64,000 nucleotides of DNA. Origin: Corallococcus silvisoli. GTDB lineage: Bacteria; Myxococcota; Myxococcia; Myxococcales; Myxococcaceae. The stretch spans positions 124,001 through 188,000 of the forward strand of contig NZ_JAAAPJ010000008.1 in NCBI RefSeq assembly GCF_009909145.1. Reading direction: 5' to 3'. A model generated the notes under the pieces. It was not told where the DNA came from. It did not search any database and worked only from the letters and a program-made list of their open reading frames with translations. Position 1 is the first letter of the stretch. Each line of letters opens with the position of its first letter. Below, piece after piece: positions 8,075 through 15,809 of the stretch. A program made the position numbers and the translations under genes.

Positions 8075-9549
8075 GCGAGGGGCTTCTCGACGACGCAACG
8101 CTCGCGAAGGTCGAGGAGGTGCTCCAGGGCGCCTGCGGCCTGACGCTCGCGAGCAGCCTGCGTCGCTCGTTGGAGCCCGCGCTGTCCCGCGCGGCGCTGT
8201 CGCGGGGCCTGTCGGAGGCGACCTTCCTTCGCCAGCTGCTCATGCGTGAGCCGGCGGCGGTGGAGGCGTTCATCGAGCACGCCGTCATCGGCGAGACGTA
8301 CTTCTTCCGCCACCCGGAGCACCTGCGCGCGCTGGCCGTGCGGGCCCGCCTCCATCAGGGCGGCACCTTCCACGTGTGGAGCGCGGGCTGCGCGAGCGGC
8401 GAGGAGCCCTACAGCATCGCCATGGCGCTGATGGCCGCCGGGTTGGGTGACGGTGGGCGCTTCCGCGTGCTGGCGACGGACGTGTCCGGCCGGGCGATCC
8501 AGCGCGCGAAGGCCGCGGTGTACAGCGGGTGGTCGCTGCGCCGCATCGAGCCGGAGCTGGAGCGGCGCTTCCTCATCCCGCACCCGGGCGCGCAGGGGCA
8601 GGACGCGCAGCACGGCGTGGCCCCGGAGGTCGCCCGCGCGGTGGACTTCCGCCGCCACAACCTGGCCACGGACGCGGTGCCGTCCCTGGGCTTTCACGCC
8701 ATCTTCTGCCGCAACGTCCTCATCTACTTCACGCCGGAGCTGGTGCGCGCGGTGTTGAGCCGGCTGGTGGCGGCGCTCGCGCCGGGCGGGCTGCTCTTCG
8801 TGTCGCCCGCGGAGGTCCCGCTCACCAACGGCCTGGGCCTGGAGTCGCTGGACGCCGACGGTACGCCCGTCCTGCGCGTGCCCCTGGAGCCGTGGGCTTC
8901 GGCTTCGGTGGAGCCCGTGGCCGCGCCCGCGCGCCGCGACACGCCGGGGCCCTTCGCCGCGCTCCGCCGCCACACGCCCGTGCCGGGCAGCGTGATGCGG
9001 CTGGAGCCCCGTCGCCCCACGCCGCCGCCCATGCCCGCCCTGCTGCCGCGGCCCTCGGCGGCCTCTGCTCAGGTGGAGCCTCGCGCGACGGAGGCCCGGC
9101 GTGCTGGGACTTCCGCGGCGGTGGCGCCGCGCCTGGGCGACGAGCGCGGCGCGCTGACGCGGGCGCTGGAGGCGGCGCAGGCGGGCCACTTCGAGGAAGC
9201 GGAGGCGCTGGCGCGCGAAGCGGCGCGGGCGTTGTCTCCGGAGGCGTACCTGCTGCTGGCGATGGTGGCGGAGTCGCGGGGCGATCTGGACGCGGCGGTG
9301 GAGGCGGTGCGCAAGGCGCTGTACCTGGAGCCGCAGCTGGCGCTGGGGCATGCGACGCTGGTGGCGCTCTACAGCCGGTTGGATCGACGCGAGGACGCGG
9401 AGCACGCGCGGCAGAACGCGCTGCGTGCGCTGGATGGGTTGGATGACGAGCACCCGCTGCGAGGGGTGGAGACGACGATGACCGCGGGGGGGCTGCGGCA
9501 GGCGCTCGCTCCCCGGCCTTCGCAGATGGGCTGGCAGGGCGCGCGCTGA
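8071..9549 (+). CDS. cheR: CheR chemoreceptor methyltransferase with C-terminal TPR region
   Basis: A 492-residue SAM-dependent methyltransferase that methylates receptor glutamates. I chose the GTG at 8071 (coupled to cheW); the open frame upstream is a shadow of cheW. The helical CheR_N region covers roughly 1-75. It is followed by the catalytic domain with GETYFFRHPEHL, the SAM-binding motif SAGCASGEEPYSIA, and FCRNVLIYF near the end. After a Pro/Arg-rich linker (about 280-365) come TPR-like helices (EEAEALAREAARALSPEAYLL, GDLDAAVEAVRKALYLEP). CheR-TPR fusions are known in myxobacteria, for example FrzF in the Frz system. The Pro-rich linker joining the two halves is unusually long. Confidence 0.92.
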   Translation: MSEGLLDDATLAKVEEVLQGACGLTLASSLRRSLEPALSRAALSRGLSEATFLRQLLMREPAAVEAFIEHAVIGETYFFRHPEHLRALAVRARLHQGGTFHVWSAGCASGEEPYSIAMALMAAGLGDGGRFRVLATDVSGRAIQRAKAAVYSGWSLRRIEPELERRFLIPHPGAQGQDAQHGVAPEVARAVDFRRHNLATDAVPSLGFHAIFCRNVLIYFTPELVRAVLSRLVAALAPGGLLFVSPAEVPLTNGLGLESLDADGTPVLRVPLEPWASASVEPVAAPARRDTPGPFAALRRHTPVPGSVMRLEPRRPTPPPMPALLPRPSAASAQVEPRATEARRAGTSAAVAPRLGDERGALTRALEAAQAGHFEEAEALAREAARALSPEAYLLLAMVAESRGDLDAAVEAVRKALYLEPQLALGHATLVALYSRLDRREDAEHARQNALRALDGLDDEHPLRGVETTMTAGGLRQALAPRPSQMGWQGAR

Positions 9550-9586
9550 ACAGGCTGCGTGCCTCGACACGTGAGGTGGGGACAAC

Positions 9587-11194
9587 GTGGAAGCGAAAGG
9601 AATGAAGGCGGCACTGCCCGAAGGGGCGGACTCGGCGCGGCTCAGCCTGCGGACGAAGATCCTCGCCGCCACCGGCATCTTCGGCATCGTGTTGGTCGGC
9701 AGCCTGACCTTCGCGTTCTGGATGCAGATGAGTGATGGCCTGCTGGCGGAGCTCACCAAGCGCTCGCGCGCGGTGGGCATCGGCATGGCGTTCAGCGTGT
9801 CCGCGTCCGCGGCCGCGGGCGACTCCGCGATGCTCCAGGCGGGCACGGACATGGCGCTCAAGAGCGTGCCGGACATCGCGTACATCGTCTTGCGCGACGC
9901 CAGCGGCAAGGTGCTGGCGCGCTCCGCGGACGAACACTTCGCGAGCGCCGCGGCGGTGGAGCCCGCGGACGGCGACTCGGTGGTGGACCGGCTCCTGACC
10001 GTGGGCACGCTGCCCGTGGTGGAGACCACGGCGCCCATCCTGTTCGGCCCGCCGGGCGGCACGCTCCAGCGCGTGGGCACCGTGCAGCTGGCGCTGGACC
10101 GCGAGGCGCTGGCCGAGTCGCTCGCCGCGAGCACCTGGCGCACCGCGGGCCTGGGCCTGCTGGTGCTGGTGCTGGGCCTGCTGGGGGCGGCCGGCATGGC
10201 CAGCCTCTTCATCGTGCCACTGGAGCGGCTGGCCCGCGCGGCGGTGGGCATCGCGGCGGGGGACCTGCGCCAGCAGATCGACACGAACGGCACGGACGAG
10301 ATCGGCGAGCTGGCGCGCAGCTTCGCCACCATGGCGGACGCGCTGGTGCATCTGCTCCATGACCTGCGGGGCGCGGCGACGGACCTGGAGCACGAGGCGG
10401 CGGGCGTGCTGGCCACGTCCACGCAGCAGTCCGCGATGGCGCACCAGCAGGCGTCCGCCATCAACGAGACCAGCACCACGGTGGCGGAGATCGCCCAGAC
10501 CTCCAAGCAGGCCACGTCCTACGCGGACGCGGTCATCGCCCAGACGCAGAAGTCGGAGTCGCTGAGCGCGGAGGGCCAGAAGGTGGTCACGGAGAGCGTG
10601 GCCGGCATGGAGAAGCTGGGCGAGCAGGTGAAGGCCATCGCGCTGGCCATCACCGACCTGAACGAACGCACGCTGCAGATCAGCGACATCATCGGTCAGG
10701 TGAAGGACGTGGCGGAGCAGTCCAACCTCCTGGCCCTCAACGCCTCCATCGAGGCGGCGAAGGCGGGCGAACACGGGCGTGGTTTCGCGGTGGTGGCCAC
10801 GGAGATGCGCACGCTGGCGGAGCAGTCCCGCATGGCGGCGGACCAGGTGCGGGTGCTCCTGGGGGAGGTGCAGAAGGGCACACGTGTAGCGGTGACGACG
10901 ACGGACGAGGGCAGCCGGCGCGCACAGGCGGCGATGGAGCTGGCGCGCGGCGCGGGCTCCACCATCCTGGGCCTGTCGGAGGTCATCCGCGAGTCGTCGG
11001 GGGCGGCGCGGCAGATCGCCGGCAACACGCGGCAGCAGACCATTGGCGTGGAGCAGATCGCCACGGCGATGGGCGAGCTGACGTCCGCCATGAGTGATTC
11101 GGTGGAGGGCACGCGGCGCATCGAGCAGGTCGCCGGCAACCTCTCCATCTTGTCGAAGCGTTTCTCGGATCTCGTAGGCAGGTACCAGCTATGA
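9587..11194 (+). CDS. methyl-accepting chemotaxis protein
   Basis: A 535-residue inner-membrane chemoreceptor. The GTG at 9587 is preceded by GAGGTGGGGA at good spacing; an ATG at 9602 has no spaced ribosome site. TM1 lies at about residues 24-47 (ILAATGIFGIVLVGSLTFAFW). A periplasmic sensor of about 135 residues follows (small Cache-like or four-helix, not identifiable by eye), then TM2 at about 186-211 and a HAMP domain. The signalling domain has the hairpin tip EQSNLLALNASIEAAKAGE, typical of MCPs. Its stop overlaps the following response-regulator gene (ATGA). The ligand is unknown. It is the only receptor in the operon and so the presumed input to the CheA at 12210. Confidence 0.94.
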   Translation: MEAKGMKAALPEGADSARLSLRTKILAATGIFGIVLVGSLTFAFWMQMSDGLLAELTKRSRAVGIGMAFSVSASAAAGDSAMLQAGTDMALKSVPDIAYIVLRDASGKVLARSADEHFASAAAVEPADGDSVVDRLLTVGTLPVVETTAPILFGPPGGTLQRVGTVQLALDREALAESLAASTWRTAGLGLLVLVLGLLGAAGMASLFIVPLERLARAAVGIAAGDLRQQIDTNGTDEIGELARSFATMADALVHLLHDLRGAATDLEHEAAGVLATSTQQSAMAHQQASAINETSTTVAEIAQTSKQATSYADAVIAQTQKSESLSAEGQKVVTESVAGMEKLGEQVKAIALAITDLNERTLQISDIIGQVKDVAEQSNLLALNASIEAAKAGEHGRGFAVVATEMRTLAEQSRMAADQVRVLLGEVQKGTRVAVTTTDEGSRRAQAAMELARGAGSTILGLSEVIRESSGAARQIAGNTRQQTIGVEQIATAMGELTSAMSDSVEGTRRIEQVAGNLSILSKRFSDLVGRYQL

Positions 11195-11604
11195 ACAGCA
11201 ACGTGACAGGCGGGGCCAGGAAGTCGGCGAAGGTGCTCATCGTGGAGGACACGAAGACCATCACCAACCTCCTGCAGGTCTACCTGATGGGGTGGGGGCT
11301 GGACTTCGTGGACGCGCCCAACGGCGCGGTGGGACTCAAGCGCGCGCGTGAGCAGAAGCCGGACCTCATCATCTCCGACGTGCAGATGCCGGAGATGGAC
11401 GGGTTCGCGCTGTGCGCCGCCATCCGGGGTGACGCGAAGCTGCACGACACGCCCTTCATGCTGCTGACATCCCTGAAGGACGACGCGAGCCGCCAGAAGG
11501 GGAAGCTCGTGGGGGCGAGCGCGTTCCTCAACAAGCCCGTCTCCGTGGACGACCTGCGCTCCAAGGTGCGGGACATCCTCAAGCTGCCGGCCACGAAGTA
11601 CTGA
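11191..11604 (+). CDS. single-domain response regulator (CheY-like)
   Basis: A 137-residue stand-alone receiver domain. The acidic pair is E19/D20 (LIVEDTK), the phospho-acceptor is D63 in ISDVQMPEMDG, the switch Thr lies in LLTSLKD near residue 93, and the conserved Lys is K115 in LNKPVS. There is no output domain, so it should act by protein contact, as CheY does, or as a phosphate sink. Translation is coupled to the receptor gene through ATGA, and 7 nt separate it from the second cheW. Because the CheA of this operon carries its own receiver, the system has two alternative phosphorylation targets. Confidence 0.93.
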   Translation: MNSNVTGGARKSAKVLIVEDTKTITNLLQVYLMGWGLDFVDAPNGAVGLKRAREQKPDLIISDVQMPEMDGFALCAAIRGDAKLHDTPFMLLTSLKDDASRQKGKLVGASAFLNKPVSVDDLRSKVRDILKLPATKY

Positions 11605-11611
11605 CGCGCCC

Positions 11612-12193
11612 ATGCCTACCGACGACGGCAAGCTGCTGCCCATCGACTTCGACGAACTGAAGGCTTCGCTCGACGCGGCCCAGATGCTGCTCGAGGGCGC
11701 GACGGTGGTGAGCGCCCACAAGCGGCGCGAGGTGCTGCACGCCCGCGCGCTGGCGCTGGCCAACTCGCGCCATGAGACGCGCCAGGAGGCCGTCACGGTG
11801 CTCGCCTTCCAGGTGGGCGGCGAGCGCTACGCGGTGAAGATCGACCTGGTGGACCACGTGCTGGAAGCGCGCGGCATGTGTTCGCTGCCAGGGGCGCCCC
11901 GCCATGTGCTGGGCGCGCTGTTGTCGCGCTCGCGCATCGTGCCGGTGCTGGACCTGCGGCAGTTGTTGGGCCTGGAGGGCGGCGGCATGTCCGACCTGAG
12001 CAAGGTCGTGGTGGTGGAGCTGGAGGACGAGGCGTTCGGGCTGGCGGCCGAAGTGGTGGATGGACGGCGGGAGTTGCCGCGCGCGGAGCTGTCGCAGCCG
12101 CCGCCGGGCCCGTTCCTGTTCCTGACGCCGGACCGGCTCACGGTGCTGGACCTGACACAGCTGGGCAACCCGGCGGCCGCACGGCGCGGCTAG
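11612..12193 (+). CDS. second CheW-like coupling protein
   Basis: A 193-residue CheW-domain protein. Residues 1-65 are a helical extension not present in minimal CheW. The CheW fold starts at about 67 (VTVLAFQVGGERYAVKIDLV), continues through LGALLSRSRIVPVLDLRQLLG and ends with LFLTPDRLTVLDLTQLG. It is expected to bridge the receptor and CheA. It lies 16 nt upstream of cheA and downstream of the response regulator, in the same transcription unit. The extension might specify placement in the array relative to the first CheW at 7511, but this is inference. Confidence 0.88.
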   Translation: MPTDDGKLLPIDFDELKASLDAAQMLLEGATVVSAHKRREVLHARALALANSRHETRQEAVTVLAFQVGGERYAVKIDLVDHVLEARGMCSLPGAPRHVLGALLSRSRIVPVLDLRQLLGLEGGGMSDLSKVVVVELEDEAFGLAAEVVDGRRELPRAELSQPPPGPFLFLTPDRLTVLDLTQLGNPAAARRG

Positions 12194-12209
12194 AGGGGAC
12201 TGGGGTTTC

Positions 12210-14756
12210 ATGGATCCGCAGTTGCTGCGCAGCATCTGGCCGGTGTTCGCCGCGGAGACGCGCGAGCAGATTCAAGCCATCGGGTCGAAGGTGCTGGGGC
12301 TGGAGCAGCCGGCCGCCTCGCGCGAACCGGACCTGCTGCCTTCGCTCAAGCGCGTGGTGCACAGCCTCAAGGGCTCCGCGGCGAGCCTGGGGCTGGACGA
12401 CATCGAGCGCGTCGTGCACGCCATCGAGGACGGGCTGTCCCACGTCAACGTGGAGGAGCCCATCTCACGCGGCGCCGTGGAGGCGATGCTGAGGGGCCTG
12501 TCCGCCATCGAGAACGCCCTCAACCGGGGCGACGCGGGCGAGCAGCCCGTGGTGGAGGGCGTGTCCGCGCTGCTCAAGGCCCTGGGCCACGGCGACGCCG
12601 CCGCCCCCTCGTCGGAGGGCGCGGTGGACTCCGGCCCGCTGGGCGAGGATGGCGTGAAGGCGCTGGCGGCGCTGGAGGCGGCCCTGGGCCGGCTGGTGTC
12701 TCCCAAGGTGGAGGACCGGGCCGGCGCGGTGCGCTCGGCGGTGGAGCGCGCGCACGCCCTGCGCCAGAGCGCGGAGGCCGTGCGGGCGGATCAGGTGGCC
12801 TCGCTGGCGGAGGCCGCGGCGCTGGGCTTCACCCGCATGGAGGAAGGCGGGGACGCGGCGGGGCTGGCGGCCTCGGAGGTGGCGGGCGCGCTGGTGGACC
12901 TGCGCGCCGCGCTGGGCCTGGCGGACGAAGCGGATGACGCGCGGGAGACCCCCCCCGTGAAGCGGGCCGTGGCCCCGGTGGCGAAGCCCCTGCCTCGGGC
13001 CCCGGTGGTCGCTCCCGAAGGCCGGAGCGGGACGGTGGACCGCGCGGTGCGCGTGTCGGTGAAGACGCTGGACTCGCTGGCGCTCCAGGTGGAGCACCTG
13101 GTGGCCGGCCGGTCTCAGCAGGGCCGGCGCACGGACGGCTTCCGCGCGCTGACGGATCAGGCGCATGAGGTGTTGCTGCACCTGGAGCGCGCCGCCTCCC
13201 AGCTGGCCATGGCGGGGGGCGGACCCGCGCTGGAGCCGCTGCGCACGGGCGTGGGCCTGATGCGCACGATGCAGAAGCGGCTCCTGGAGCAGGCGAAGGA
13301 CGCGCACCGCGACGGCGAGCAGCAGGCGCTGGTGGCGCAGGTGGTGCGCGACGACCTGCGCGACCTGCGCATGGTGCCGGCCTCGCAGGTGCTGGAGCCC
13401 CTGCGGCGCACGGTGCGCGAGACGGCGTCGCGGCTGGACAAGGACGTGGCGCTGGAGCTGGGCGGCACCGACGTGCGCTTGGACCGGCGCATCGTGGACG
13501 CGCTGAAGGACCCCCTGGTGCACCTGGTGCGCAACGCCATCGACCATGGGCTGGAGACGCCCGCGGCCCGGCGCGCGGCGGGCAAGCCGGAGACGGGCCG
13601 GCTGACGGTGCGGGTGGAGGCGCGAGGCACGCGCATCGGCGTCATCGTGGAGGACGACGGCGCGGGCCTGGATCCGGTGCGCGTGCGCGCGACGGCGGTG
13701 CGCAGGGGGCTGATGACCCAGGACGCGGCGGAGAAGCTGACGGACGCGCAGGCCGCGCGGCTCATCTTCCAGCCGGGCTTCTCCACGCGGGATGAAGTCA
13801 CCGCCACGTCGGGACGCGGCGTGGGCCTGGACGTGGTGCTGGCCACCGCGCAGCGGCTCCAGGGCTCCGCGGACGTCGAGTACACGCCGGGCAAGGGCAC
13901 TCGGTTCATCGTGGACCTGCCGCTGACGCTGGCGGCGGCGCTGGGCCTGTTGGTGCGCACGGGCACCACCATCACCGCGATCCCGTCGGACACCGTGAAG
14001 CGCGTGCTGCGGCTGGACGCGGACGACGTGGGCACGGTGGCGGGGCGCGTGGTGGCGCGGCTGGACGGCGAGCAGCTCACGTTCCTGTCGCTGTCGGAGG
14101 CCATCGGCCTGCCGCGCATGCCGCTCGCGCTGGAGTCGGGCCGGCGGCAGACCGCGGTGCTGCTGTCGCTGGGCGAGGAGCGCGTGCTCTACGCCATCGA
14201 CGAGGTGGTGGGGCAGCAGGAGCTGGTGGTGCGCGCGCTGGGCAAGCACCTGCGGGACGTCACGCACCTGGCGGGCGCGGCGGTGCTGGACGACGGCCGC
14301 GTGGTGCCGGTGCTCAACGCGCTGGAGCTGCTGCGCGCGGCCAAGCCGGACACCCGCACCGCTTCGGGCGAGTCCAAGATGCCGCGCATCCTGGTGTGCG
14401 ACGACTCGCTCACCACGCGCTTCGCGATGAAGTCGCTGCTGGAGATCGCCGGCTATCCGGTGGTGACGGCGTCGGACGGCGAGGAGGCCTGGAGCGTGCT
14501 GGAGCGCGTGCACTGCCACCTGGTCGTGAGCGACTGGCAGATGCCCCGGCTGGATGGCGTGGGCCTGGCGCGGCGAATCAAGGGCCACCCCATGTTCCGG
14601 CGCACGCCCATCATCCTGGTGACGTCGCTGGACAGCAACGAGGACCGCGCGGCCGGCCTAGAGGCGGGCGCGGATGGCTACCTGGTCAAGCGCGAGGTGG
14701 AGCGCGGCAAGCTCCTGGAGCTCGTGCGCCAGCTGCTGCCCAGCTCCGCGACCTGA
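12210..14756 (+). CDS. cheA: CheA histidine kinase with C-terminal receiver domain
   Basis: An 848-residue hybrid chemotaxis kinase. The P1/HPt domain carries the phospho-His at H51 (VVHSLKGSA). I do not see a clear P2 domain; residues about 130-285 are Ala-rich helices. The dimerisation and ATPase domains follow: HLVRNAIDHGLE (N box), VEDDGAGLD (G1) and SGRGVGLDVV (G2). A CheW-like P5 domain lies at about 570-710. The C-terminus is a full receiver (RILVCDDSLTTRF, phospho-acceptor D775 in VVSDWQMPRLDG). This architecture matches FrzE-type CheA-CheY fusions of myxobacteria. It is the last gene of the operon; a GC-rich hairpin follows. No cheB methylesterase is present nearby. Confidence 0.94.
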   Translation: MDPQLLRSIWPVFAAETREQIQAIGSKVLGLEQPAASREPDLLPSLKRVVHSLKGSAASLGLDDIERVVHAIEDGLSHVNVEEPISRGAVEAMLRGLSAIENALNRGDAGEQPVVEGVSALLKALGHGDAAAPSSEGAVDSGPLGEDGVKALAALEAALGRLVSPKVEDRAGAVRSAVERAHALRQSAEAVRADQVASLAEAAALGFTRMEEGGDAAGLAASEVAGALVDLRAALGLADEADDARETPPVKRAVAPVAKPLPRAPVVAPEGRSGTVDRAVRVSVKTLDSLALQVEHLVAGRSQQGRRTDGFRALTDQAHEVLLHLERAASQLAMAGGGPALEPLRTGVGLMRTMQKRLLEQAKDAHRDGEQQALVAQVVRDDLRDLRMVPASQVLEPLRRTVRETASRLDKDVALELGGTDVRLDRRIVDALKDPLVHLVRNAIDHGLETPAARRAAGKPETGRLTVRVEARGTRIGVIVEDDGAGLDPVRVRATAVRRGLMTQDAAEKLTDAQAARLIFQPGFSTRDEVTATSGRGVGLDVVLATAQRLQGSADVEYTPGKGTRFIVDLPLTLAAALGLLVRTGTTITAIPSDTVKRVLRLDADDVGTVAGRVVARLDGEQLTFLSLSEAIGLPRMPLALESGRRQTAVLLSLGEERVLYAIDEVVGQQELVVRALGKHLRDVTHLAGAAVLDDGRVVPVLNALELLRAAKPDTRTASGESKMPRILVCDDSLTTRFAMKSLLEIAGYPVVTASDGEEAWSVLERVHCHLVVSDWQMPRLDGVGLARRIKGHPMFRRTPIILVTSLDSNEDRAAGLEAGADGYLVKREVERGKLLELVRQLLPSSAT

Positions 14757-14828
14757 GCCAGGGGAGGGCGGAGACGACGACGCCCCGTCCTTCGCGCGGA
14801 CGCGAGGGACAGGGCGGCGGACTCAGCG

Positions 14829-14850
14829 GCCCGGGCTTGAAGGCCCGGGC
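14829..14850. terminator. GC-rich hairpin between convergent genes
   Basis: GCCCGGGC is repeated on either side of a 6-nt loop (TTGAAG). Because the 8-mer is self-complementary, the two copies form a strong stem. It lies between the cheA stop (14756) and the stop of the small gene at 14860, where a bidirectional transcription stop would be useful. No T-run follows on either strand, so it is not a classical intrinsic terminator. Confidence 0.4.
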
Positions 14851-14859
14851 GTCAGGCCT

Positions 14860-15066
14860 TCAGCGCGGGCGGACCCACGCCTTGGGCCAGTCGTCGAACT
14901 GGGTGACTTCCTGGTCGTCGACGAGCAGCGTGTACATGGACTCCTCGGGGAAGTCGCCGATGCGCAGGCGCAGCTCCTTGCCCTCCGCCTTGGTGCGCAG
15001 CGGGTGGAGCGGGTCCGACGTCTTCACCCATTCCAGCTTCTGCTTCAGCAGTTGATCACCGTTCAT
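14860..15066 (-). CDS. small protein, candidate immunity protein for the upstream toxin-like gene
   Basis: A 68-residue protein with acidic and aromatic features: ELRLRIGDFPEESMYTLLVDD, then the ending FDDWPKAWVRPR. No signal peptide or membrane segment is visible, so it should be cytoplasmic. Its ATG overlaps the stop of the preceding gene by 4 nt (ATGA), so both are made together. From memory, small proteins with a GDFPxExxYTLLVDGxEVxxFDDWP pattern occur next to polymorphic-toxin C-terminal domains, which is why I suggest immunity. No search was run. It could equally be an uncharacterised accessory protein. Confidence 0.55.
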   Translation of the reverse strand: MNGDQLLKQKLEWVKTSDPLHPLRTKAEGKELRLRIGDFPEESMYTLLVDDQEVTQFDDWPKAWVRPR

Positions 15067-15686
15067 AGCTTTGCCTGCGGCTTGGCGTACATGTTGTCCA
15101 CGGCCTGGTTCGTGCGCTGCGAGCTGTTGATGATCTTGTCGTAGGCCTGGGCCTCGCTCAAGCCGCTCTTCTTCGCGTCCGCGACGAGCTGGTCGAACGA
15201 GGGGCCGTCCAGCCGGCCGTACTTGAAGTAGTCGCGCGCCTTGAGCATCGCGGCGTCGAGCGTGCCCATGAACTGGCGCGCCTCCACGCGGGCCTTGTGC
15301 CGGATCTCATGCGCCGCCTTGGCGCGGCCCTCCAGGGAGACCCCCTGCGCCTTGAGCTTCGCGTCGTTCGCGGGGATGCCGGCGACCTGCTCCTTGTACC
15401 AGGCGCGGATCTCACTGTTGGTCGTGGGCTTCTTCACCGTGCCCGCATCCGGGCCGTTCACGCGAGCGGCGCCATCCGGGTTGCGCGGACGGGTGCGGGA
15501 CGCGCTGCCAGTGGCCACGTCGCCTTGCGGCCGCGCGGGCGGAGGCGTCGAGTTCGAACGCTGGGGGCGCGTCGTGGCCGACGTCGTCGTGGCGGGCTTC
15601 GAATCCACGGAGTTGGAGCGGCGCGGCGAGGGCAGCGCCGAGTCGGACTTGGTGGAGCTGACGCTCGAGCTTCGGGAGAGCTTCAT
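15063..15686 (-). CDS. candidate small polymorphic toxin (Ser/Pro-rich N-terminus, toxin-like C-terminal domain)
   Basis: A 207-residue protein. Residues 1-85 are Ser/Thr/Pro/Arg-rich and probably disordered, with an RSNS motif repeated (RRSNSV, QRSNST); there is no signal peptide. From about residue 90 there is a compact helical domain: EIRAWYKEQVAGIP, then RAKAAHEIRHKARVEARQFM, LKARDYFKYGRLDGPSFDQLV and IINSSQRTNQAVDN. From memory, this order of blocks (WY..., A-x-EIRHxARxxAR, LRARDxxKYGxxDGPTF, SSxRTxxxVN) matches a domain at the C-termini of Rhs and other polymorphic toxins. Here it is free-standing and followed by a coupled small gene. The catalytic activity is unknown to me. No Rhs, VgrG or T6SS gene lies in this window. 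Confidence 0.55.
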   Translation of the reverse strand: MKLSRSSSVSSTKSDSALPSPRRSNSVDSKPATTTSATTRPQRSNSTPPPARPQGDVATGSASRTRPRNPDGAARVNGPDAGTVKKPTTNSEIRAWYKEQVAGIPANDAKLKAQGVSLEGRAKAAHEIRHKARVEARQFMGTLDAAMLKARDYFKYGRLDGPSFDQLVADAKKSGLSEAQAYDKIINSSQRTNQAVDNMYAKPQAKL

Positions 15687-15741
15687 GGGGAGACCTTCGG
15701 GGGCAGGAAGGAAAACCGCTTTCCCTTTTATCGCAGTTCCG

Positions 15742-15769
15742 GGTAGGCGAGTTGCGACCTCCGCCTACC
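15742..15769. promoter_or_regulatory. inverted repeat upstream of the toxin-like gene
   Basis: A perfect 8-bp inverted repeat, GGTAGGCG, 12-nt spacer, CGCCTACC. It lies 56 nt upstream of the toxin-like start, and on that strand a GATAAAA sequence (possible -10) follows it. It could be an operator controlling the pair, or the 3' hairpin of the histidine-kinase transcript that ends at 15810 on the same strand. No T-run supports the terminator reading. Confidence 0.35.
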
Positions 15770-15809
15770 TTTCGCGCGCCGCTCCGACGTCTCCTGCAAT
15801 CTCATCCCC

